Source of the DNA: an uncultured Clostridia bacterium
GTDB lineage: Bacteria > Bacillota > Clostridia > Tissierellales > Peptoniphilaceae
DNA: 27,774 bases
Direction: 5' to 3'
NCBI GenBank assembly: GCA_945916025.1
Contig: CAMEGD010000004.1
Span: 1 to 27,774 of the forward strand
Shown: positions 22,115-27,774 of the stretch, piece after piece
Layout of the letters: each line of letters opens with the position of its first letter
Position numbering within the stretch: the stretch's first letter is position 1
Notes under the pieces: model-generated
Told to the model about the DNA's origin: nothing
The model's database searches: none
The model's input: only the letters and a program-made list of their open reading frames with translations
Program-made: the position numbers and the translations under genes

Positions 22115-24106
22115 ATGAATAAATTTAGAATAAAATCAGATTACGTACCCACAGGAGACCAACCTTTTGCAATAGATAAAATAGTAGATAGCTTAAATAA
22201 GGGAAATAAAGATCAAATTTTACTTGGTGTAACAGGGTCTGGAAAGACTTATACTATGGCTAATGTCATAGAAAAAGTTCAAAGGCCTACTTTAGTAATT
22301 GCCCATAATAAAACCTTGGCATATCAATTAGCAAGTGAGTTTAGAGAATTCTTTCCTGATAATGCTGTAGAATATTTTGTTTCTTATTATGATTATTATC
22401 AACCTGAAGCGTACGTTCCGCAATCTGATACATTTATAGAAAAAGATTCTTCTATAAATGATGAAATAGATAAACTTAGGCACTCTGCGACCTTATCTCT
22501 ATTTGAAAGAAGAGATGTAATAATTGTAGCCTCTGTATCATGTATTTATGGTTTAGGAGATCCTATTGACTATAAAAACCTAGTTGTATCTTTAAGGCCA
22601 GGAATGATAAAAGATAGAAACGAAATTATAATGAAATTAGTAGATATTCAGTATGATAGAAACGACTATGATTTTCAAAGGGGATGTTTCAGAGTCAAAG
22701 GAGATACTCTAGAAATTTTTCCAGCATCTTCATCAGATAATACTTATAGAGTAGAGTTTTTTGGAGATGAAATTGATAGAATTACAGAAATAAATTATCT
22801 CACTGGGGAAATTATAGGACTAAGGAAACATATATCTATATTTCCAGCATCACATTATGCAACTACAAAGGATAAAGTAGATAATGCAGTAATAACTATT
22901 GAAGAAGAATTAAAGGACCGAATAAAATACTTTGAAGATAACAATAAGTTATTAGAAGCTCAAAGAATTGAACAAAGAACTAGATATGACCTTGAAATGC
23001 TTAAAGAAGTAGGATTTTGTCAAGGAATCGAAAATTATACAAGACATTTAAGTCAGAGAAAACCTGGATCAAGACCTTATACTTTAATAGACTACTTTCC
23101 TAAGGATTTTTTAACTATAATTGATGAGTCTCATGCTACTATCCCTCAAATTCGGGGCATGTATGCTGGAGATAGGTCAAGAAAAACTACTTTAGTAGAT
23201 TATGGTTTTAGACTTCCTTCAGCCCTTGATAATAGGCCACTACAATTTGATGAGTTTGAAAATATGATGAATCAAACTGTATATGTTTCAGCCACACCTG
23301 GTCCTTATGAAAAAGAAAGGACTGAAGTAATAGCCGAACAAATAATCAGGCCAACAGGACTTTTAGACCCTATAATAGAAATAAGACCATCAAAGAACCA
23401 AATTGATGATATTATTAGTGAAATTAACAATGTTGTCTCTAAGGAAGAAAGGGTTCTTATTACTACACTTACAAAGAAAATGGCAGAAGATTTAACAAAA
23501 TACCTAAAAGAAGTCGGTATTAAGGTAACATATATGCACTCTGATATTGATACAATAGAGAGAATGGAAATAATAAGAGACTTAAGACTCGGGGTTTATG
23601 ATGTTTTAGTAGGTATTAATCTACTTAGAGAAGGCCTAGACCTTCCAGAAGTATCATTAATAGTTATTTTAGATGCCGATAAAGAAGGTTTTTTAAGAAG
23701 TGAGACCTCTCTTATCCAAACTGCTGGTAGAGCGGCTAGAAATGTAAATGGTAGAGTGATTATGTATGCAGATAAGGTTACAAATTCAATTGAAAGAACT
23801 CTAGAAGAAACTAACAGAAGAAGGGAAATTCAAAATCAGTATAACGTTGAAAATAATATTAAACCAAAATCTGTAAGCAAATCTATAAGAGAAGTAATAG
23901 AAACTACCTTAGTAGCTGAGGAGGCTTCTTCTTACAAGACAGAATACAGCGAAGATGAACTAGCTGGAATGATAGAACTAGTGGAAGTTAATATGTTAGA
24001 AGCTGCAGAAAGATTAGATTTTGAAAAAGCTGCAGAATTGAGAGATAAAGGTATGGAACTTAAGAAACTTTATAATAAGGCGAAAAGAAAAAATGACAGA
24101 AAATAA
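22115..24106 (+). CDS. uvrB: Excinuclease ABC subunit UvrB
   Basis: UvrB is the damage-verifying helicase-like subunit of nucleotide excision repair. It receives DNA from UvrA and recruits UvrC. The 663-residue product has Walker A GVTGSGKT (38-45), the beta-hairpin region YYDYYQPEAYVPQSDTFIEKD, DEAD-like IDESH, the helicase-2 core GINLLREGLDLPEVSLIVILDADKEGFLRSE and QTAGRAARN, and the C-terminal UVR/UvrC-binding motif EAAERLDFEKAAELRD. The length is normal. A GTG lies two codons upstream, but AAAGGAG (22103-22109) is spaced correctly for the ATG at 22115. The last 14 bases overlap uvrA. Confidence 0.98.
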   Translation: MNKFRIKSDYVPTGDQPFAIDKIVDSLNKGNKDQILLGVTGSGKTYTMANVIEKVQRPTLVIAHNKTLAYQLASEFREFFPDNAVEYFVSYYDYYQPEAYVPQSDTFIEKDSSINDEIDKLRHSATLSLFERRDVIIVASVSCIYGLGDPIDYKNLVVSLRPGMIKDRNEIIMKLVDIQYDRNDYDFQRGCFRVKGDTLEIFPASSSDNTYRVEFFGDEIDRITEINYLTGEIIGLRKHISIFPASHYATTKDKVDNAVITIEEELKDRIKYFEDNNKLLEAQRIEQRTRYDLEMLKEVGFCQGIENYTRHLSQRKPGSRPYTLIDYFPKDFLTIIDESHATIPQIRGMYAGDRSRKTTLVDYGFRLPSALDNRPLQFDEFENMMNQTVYVSATPGPYEKERTEVIAEQIIRPTGLLDPIIEIRPSKNQIDDIISEINNVVSKEERVLITTLTKKMAEDLTKYLKEVGIKVTYMHSDIDTIERMEIIRDLRLGVYDVLVGINLLREGLDLPEVSLIVILDADKEGFLRSETSLIQTAGRAARNVNGRVIMYADKVTNSIERTLEETNRRREIQNQYNVENNIKPKSVSKSIREVIETTLVAEEASSYKTEYSEDELAGMIELVEVNMLEAAERLDFEKAAELRDKGMELKKLYNKAKRKNDRK

Positions 24107-26918
24107 AATTAAAATTAGAGGTGCCAATGTTCATAATCTTAAAAATGTGAATTTGGAACTTCCCAGAAACAAGTTTATAGTCTTTACTGGATTATCTGGT
24201 TCAGGAAAGTCTTCACTTGCCTTTGATACAATATATGCAGAAGGTCAAAGAAGGTATGTGGAGAGCCTTTCAAGTTATGCAAGACAATTTTTAGGACAAA
24301 TGGACAAACCGAACGTGGAGAGTATAGAAGGTCTTAGTCCTTCTATTTCTATTGACCAAAAGACAACCAGTAAAAACCCAAGGTCAACAGTTGGAACAAC
24401 AACTGAAATATATGATTATTTAAGGTTACTTTACGCAAATATTGGCAAGCCATATTGTCCGTCATGTGGAAAACCAATTGAAAGTATGACAGTAGATCAA
24501 ATGGCAGATCATATTTTACACTTAGAGGAAGGATCTAGGATAATGATTCTTGCTCCAGTTATCAAAGGCAAAAAAGGTGAACACAAATCAGTAATTGAGA
24601 GGATTAAAAAAAGTGGATATAGTAGATATTCACTAGATGGACAAATCTATACTATTGAAGATGAAATAGAAATTGAAAAAAACAAGAAGCATGATATAGA
24701 TATAATTGTAGACCGTCTTATAATTAGGGGAGACATAGAATCTAGGCTTATTGATTCACTAGAGCTTGCTCTTAAAGAATCAGATGGTCTAGTAGTCATT
24801 GACACTATGGACGGAAATAGACAAACATATAATACTAAACTTAGTTGTATAGATTGTGGTATTTCTTATGAAGAAATTACTCCAAGATTATTTTCTTTTA
24901 ATGCTCCATTTGGTGCCTGTCCAACTTGTAATGGTTTAGGCTCATCTAATAAACCTGATGTAAGAAAAATTATACCAGATATGTCTAAGAGTATCTCCCA
25001 AGGAGGAATAGCGGCCTATTCATCTGCAAAAGACACATATTATATTACTATGTTTGAAGCCCTAGCAAAAAAATATAATTTTGATCCAGATAAGCCATTA
25101 AGTGAAGCTCCTAAAGATTTTATGGACGCATTATTACATGGGAGCAATGATAGCATACAATTTAGATTTAATAGTCACTATACAGGTAGCAAAGTATACA
25201 AGGGGCCATTTGAAGGCATATTTAATAATCTAGAGAGAAGATATAATACAGGTGGCGACTTTGGAAAAGACAGAATAGACGAATTTATGACCGAAGTAAA
25301 GTGTCCAACATGTGAAGGTAAAAGACTTAAACCTGAGGTTTTATCTATTAAAATAAAAGATAAAAGTATTAGTGATTTTACTGAAATGAATGTAGAAAAA
25401 GAATTAGCTTTTATAAAATCATTAGACTTAAGTGAAAAAGAAAAGATTATTGCAGATCAAATTGTAAGAGAAATTAATAGTAGGCTTACATTTTTAGTTG
25501 AAGTAGGATTAAATTATCTGAATCTATCTCGAAAAACTGGAACCCTATCGGGAGGTGAAGCACAAAGGATTAGATTAGCTACTCAAATAGGATCTAAGTT
25601 AGTAGGGGTAACCTATGTTCTAGATGAGCCTAGCATTGGTCTTCATCAAAGAGATAATAACTTGCTAATAAAAACCCTTAGAGACTTGACTGATATTGGC
25701 AATACTTTAATAGTAGTTGAGCATGATGAAGATACAATGAAAGAGGCAGACTTAATTATAGATATAGGACCTGGTGCAGGAAGCCATGGTGGAGAGATTG
25801 TAGCAATTGGCAATATAGAAAAAATAAAGAAAAACAAAGATTCTATAACTGGTCAATATCTATCAGGGGAAAAATTTATTCCCATTCCTGAAAGTAGAAG
25901 AGAGGGAAATGGCAAAACTCTTAGAATAGTAGGCGCAAGAGAGAATAATCTTAAAGATATTGAAGTAGAAATTCCATTAGGAAAGTTTATTGCAGTTACA
26001 GGAGTATCTGGATCAGGAAAATCATCTTTAATAAATGAAATATTAAGCAAGAAATTATGGCAACACTTTAATAATCCTAGTATAATTCCAGGAGAATTTG
26101 ACAAGATTGAAGGGATTGAAAATATTGACAAGCTAGTTAGTATAGACCAAAGTCCAATTGGAAAAACTCCAAGGTCAAATCCAGCGACTTATACAGGGAT
26201 TTTTGATATAATAAGAGATGTTTTTTCATCTACAAATGAAGCCAAAGCTAGAGGTTATAAAAAGGGTAGATTTAGCTTCAATGTTAAAGGTGGAAGGTGT
26301 GAAGCCTGTAAAGGTGATGGAATAATCAAGGTTGAAATGCACTTCTTATCAGATGTTTATGTTCCTTGCGAGGTATGTAATGGAAAAAGATACAATAGAG
26401 AGACTTTACAAGTAAAGTACAAGGGAAAGACTATTTCTGATATTTTAGATATGACAGTAGATGATGCCTTAGAATTTTTTGAAGTTCATTCACGATTAAA
26501 AAACAAGTTAAAAACATTACAAGATGTTGGTCTTGGCTATATTAAAATAGGACAACCTTCAACCCAACTATCTGGTGGAGAGGCTCAAAGAATTAAATTA
26601 GCTACTGAGCTAAGTAAAATTTCCACAGGAAAGACTTTATATATACTAGATGAGCCTACTACAGGACTCCACGCAGCTGATATTCATAAGTTAATTATAG
26701 TATTAAATAGACTAGTAGAGACTGGGAATACTGTAATTGTGATTGAACACAATCTAGATGTTATTAAGACTGCAGATTATATTATTGATCTTGGTCCTGA
26801 AGGTGGAGATGGTGGAGGTCAAGTAATAGCAACAGGAAGTCCAGAAGAAGTTTCAGAGAATAAAAAATCATACACAGGACAATTTTTGAAAAAAATTCTT
26901 TTCAAGAGTAACCAATAA
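24093..26918 (+). CDS. uvrA: Excinuclease ABC subunit UvrA
   Basis: UvrA is the dimeric ABC-type ATPase that finds bulky DNA damage and loads UvrB. The 941-residue product has two ATP sites: Walker A GLSGSGKSS (33-41) with signature LSGGEAQR and YVLDEPSIGLH in the first half, and GVSGSGKSS (637-645) with LSGGEAQRIKLA and ILDEPTTGLH in the second. Zinc cysteines include CPSC near 122-125 and the DNA-binding finger C736, C739, C759 and C762. The length is normal. Its start overlaps uvrB by 14 bases with a poor ribosome site, so translation probably depends on uvrB. Confidence 0.98.
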   Translation: MTENKIKIRGANVHNLKNVNLELPRNKFIVFTGLSGSGKSSLAFDTIYAEGQRRYVESLSSYARQFLGQMDKPNVESIEGLSPSISIDQKTTSKNPRSTVGTTTEIYDYLRLLYANIGKPYCPSCGKPIESMTVDQMADHILHLEEGSRIMILAPVIKGKKGEHKSVIERIKKSGYSRYSLDGQIYTIEDEIEIEKNKKHDIDIIVDRLIIRGDIESRLIDSLELALKESDGLVVIDTMDGNRQTYNTKLSCIDCGISYEEITPRLFSFNAPFGACPTCNGLGSSNKPDVRKIIPDMSKSISQGGIAAYSSAKDTYYITMFEALAKKYNFDPDKPLSEAPKDFMDALLHGSNDSIQFRFNSHYTGSKVYKGPFEGIFNNLERRYNTGGDFGKDRIDEFMTEVKCPTCEGKRLKPEVLSIKIKDKSISDFTEMNVEKELAFIKSLDLSEKEKIIADQIVREINSRLTFLVEVGLNYLNLSRKTGTLSGGEAQRIRLATQIGSKLVGVTYVLDEPSIGLHQRDNNLLIKTLRDLTDIGNTLIVVEHDEDTMKEADLIIDIGPGAGSHGGEIVAIGNIEKIKKNKDSITGQYLSGEKFIPIPESRREGNGKTLRIVGARENNLKDIEVEIPLGKFIAVTGVSGSGKSSLINEILSKKLWQHFNNPSIIPGEFDKIEGIENIDKLVSIDQSPIGKTPRSNPATYTGIFDIIRDVFSSTNEAKARGYKKGRFSFNVKGGRCEACKGDGIIKVEMHFLSDVYVPCEVCNGKRYNRETLQVKYKGKTISDILDMTVDDALEFFEVHSRLKNKLKTLQDVGLGYIKIGQPSTQLSGGEAQRIKLATELSKISTGKTLYILDEPTTGLHAADIHKLIIVLNRLVETGNTVIVIEHNLDVIKTADYIIDLGPEGGDGGGQVIATGSPEEVSENKKSYTGQFLKKILFKSNQ

Positions 26919-26938
26919 AATAATTAAGGAATTGTTTT

Positions 26939-26966
26939 TTGTGTTTTTCTTAATTTATATTATAAT
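26939..26966 (+). promoter_or_regulatory. Candidate promoter of polA
   Basis: TTGTGT (26939-26944) and a perfect TATAAT (26961-26966) are 16 bases apart. A transcript would begin near 26973, upstream of the hairpin at 26988-27012 and 57 bases before the polA start. Confidence 0.55.
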
Positions 26967-26987
26967 GTATGGAGAAGGTTGAATATA

Positions 26988-27012
26988 GAGCATTTATATA
27001 AATGCTCTTTTT
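26988..27012 (+). terminator. Perfect-palindrome hairpin with T tract before polA
   Basis: Positions 26988-27007 are a perfect 20-base palindrome (arms GAGCATTTAT and ATAAATGCTC; a real loop would open the central AT pairs), followed by five T residues (27008-27012). It can end uvrA transcripts, but it also lies downstream of the candidate polA promoter, so it may act as an attenuator. Confidence 0.75.
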
Positions 27013-27029
27013 AAATGATTGGAGATTTT

Positions 27030-27774
27030 ATGAATAAACATTTAATAATTGATGGAAGTTCTATTTTATTTAGGGCATTTTATGCAATTCCTCTTATGAA
27101 TACAAAAGACAATAAGTATACAAATGCAGTACTAGGCTTTATGAATATATTATTAAAAGCTATAGAATTAATTGAGCCAACAAACGTTGCAGTTTGTTTT
27201 GATTTAAAAGAAAAAACATTTAGAAAAGACTTATTTGATAATTATAAGGCCAATAGGTCAAAATCTCCTGATGAACTCTTAGAACAGTTTACTTATATAA
27301 AAGAAGTTCTACAAGCCTTTGGTATAAAGTATTTTGAATTAGCAGGCTATGAAGCTGATGACCTAGCAGGAACTTTATCAAAGGATGCAAGCGAAAGTGG
27401 AGCAAGTGTTTTTTTACTATCTGGTGACAAGGATTATTTACAATTAATTGATCCTAATACAGTATTCTTGTACACAAAAACTGGAATCTCTGATATTAAA
27501 AAATATACTTTAGAAGTTTTGAAAGAAGAGATGGATTTAGTTCCTGAGCAAATTGTAGATTTAAAAGGCCTTATGGGAGATAAATCAGATAATATACCAG
27601 GGATTCCAGGTGTAGGTGAAAAAACAGCTTTAAAACTTCTGTATCAATTTGGAAGTGTAGAAAATCTATATGCCCATAAGGATGAATTACCAAAAAATAA
27701 AACTAATCAAAAAATTATGGACAATGAGGAACTTGCAAGATTATCAAAGTCGTTAGCTAAGATTGATAGAGATG
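27030..27774 (+). CDS. polA: DNA polymerase I (N-terminal part; cut off by window)
   Basis: The first 248 codons of Pol I are present, still open at the right edge. Pol I fills repair patches and removes RNA primers, fitting its place after uvrBA. The visible part is the 5'-3' exonuclease/FEN domain: LIIDGSSILFRAFYAIP at the start, VCFDLKEKTFRKDLFDNYKANRS, metal-binding ELAGYEADDLAGTLS, LLSGDKDYLQLI, and helix-hairpin-helix GLMGDKSDNIPGIPGVGEKTALKLL. GGAG five bases before the ATG sets the start. Whether the downstream proofreading domain is intact cannot be seen. Confidence 0.95.
   Translation, partial: MNKHLIIDGSSILFRAFYAIPLMNTKDNKYTNAVLGFMNILLKAIELIEPTNVAVCFDLKEKTFRKDLFDNYKANRSKSPDELLEQFTYIKEVLQAFGIKYFELAGYEADDLAGTLSKDASESGASVFLLSGDKDYLQLIDPNTVFLYTKTGISDIKKYTLEVLKEEMDLVPEQIVDLKGLMGDKSDNIPGIPGVGEKTALKLLYQFGSVENLYAHKDELPKNKTNQKIMDNEELARLSKSLAKIDRD

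Noticed and set aside
1..27774. Defence system, prophage, transposon or CRISPR array
   Set aside because: No transposase, integrase, phage structural, restriction, Cas or toxin-antitoxin genes and no regularly spaced repeats were seen; the small XRE gene is paired with DUF2975 rather than a toxin.

Overview
This is a low-GC (roughly one third G+C), AT-rich codon-biased, densely packed stretch of an anaerobic Firmicutes chromosome. The layout fits best with the Tissierellia / Peptoniphilaceae side of the Clostridia-like bacteria. That placement is an inference from base composition, A/T-ending codons, strong GGAGG-type ribosome sites, the BofA-family protein, the long urocanate hydratase and the CofE-like protein in a bacterium with no other sign of F420 use. 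No gap exceeds 251 bases. I saw no tRNA, rRNA, CRISPR array, insertion sequence or phage gene. Most of the window is core genome.

Region by region. (1) 1-5499: a phosphate operon, pstC (cut off at the left edge)-pstA-pstB-phoU-phoB-phoR, with overlaps or tiny gaps and an intrinsic terminator that overlaps the phoR stop codon. The ABC importer, its PhoU brake and the two-component regulator are one transcription unit. (2) 5588-10223: dnaX-ybaB-recR, the classical replication/recombination trio, followed after only 20 bases by a long urocanate hydratase gene (hutU) without other histidine genes, then a terminator. (3) 10224-12353: ftsH alone, with an extended -10 promoter whose -10 box lies exactly at the centre of an 11-bp inverted repeat. 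(4) 12370-12639, minus strand: a small glutaredoxin-like protein. (5) 12723-15991: a tight six-gene membrane/envelope unit (BofA-like, DUF2975-like, XRE-type regulator, TauE/SafE-like transporter, ApbE lipoprotein, unknown five-helix membrane protein), ended by a bidirectional terminator. (6) 16156-17909, minus strand: a CofE (F420-0:gamma-glutamyl ligase)-like protein and 5-formyltetrahydrofolate cyclo-ligase. (7) 17984-22055: ftsE-ftsX-M23 peptidase-S41 protease, a cell-wall hydrolysis module. (8) 22061-26918: a strong sigma-A-type promoter with a LexA/DinR-type SOS box driving uvrB-uvrA. (9) 26939-27774: a promoter, a perfect-palindrome terminator-like hairpin and the start of polA, which runs off the right edge.

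Functionally, the right end is a nucleotide-excision repair block (UvrAB then Pol I) and the centre-left has recombination repair (RecR). I see no clear previously undescribed multi-gene system. The least explained items are the CofE-like gene beside a folate enzyme, the 148-residue membrane protein, the orphan long hutU, the dyad on the ftsH -10 box, the hairpin between promoter and start of polA, and a possible frameshift heptamer in dnaX. Several start codons were moved from the longest reading frame to the ATG/GTG with a proper ribosome site (phoU, dnaX, glutaredoxin-like, DUF2975-like, XRE, apbE, ftsX, uvrB).
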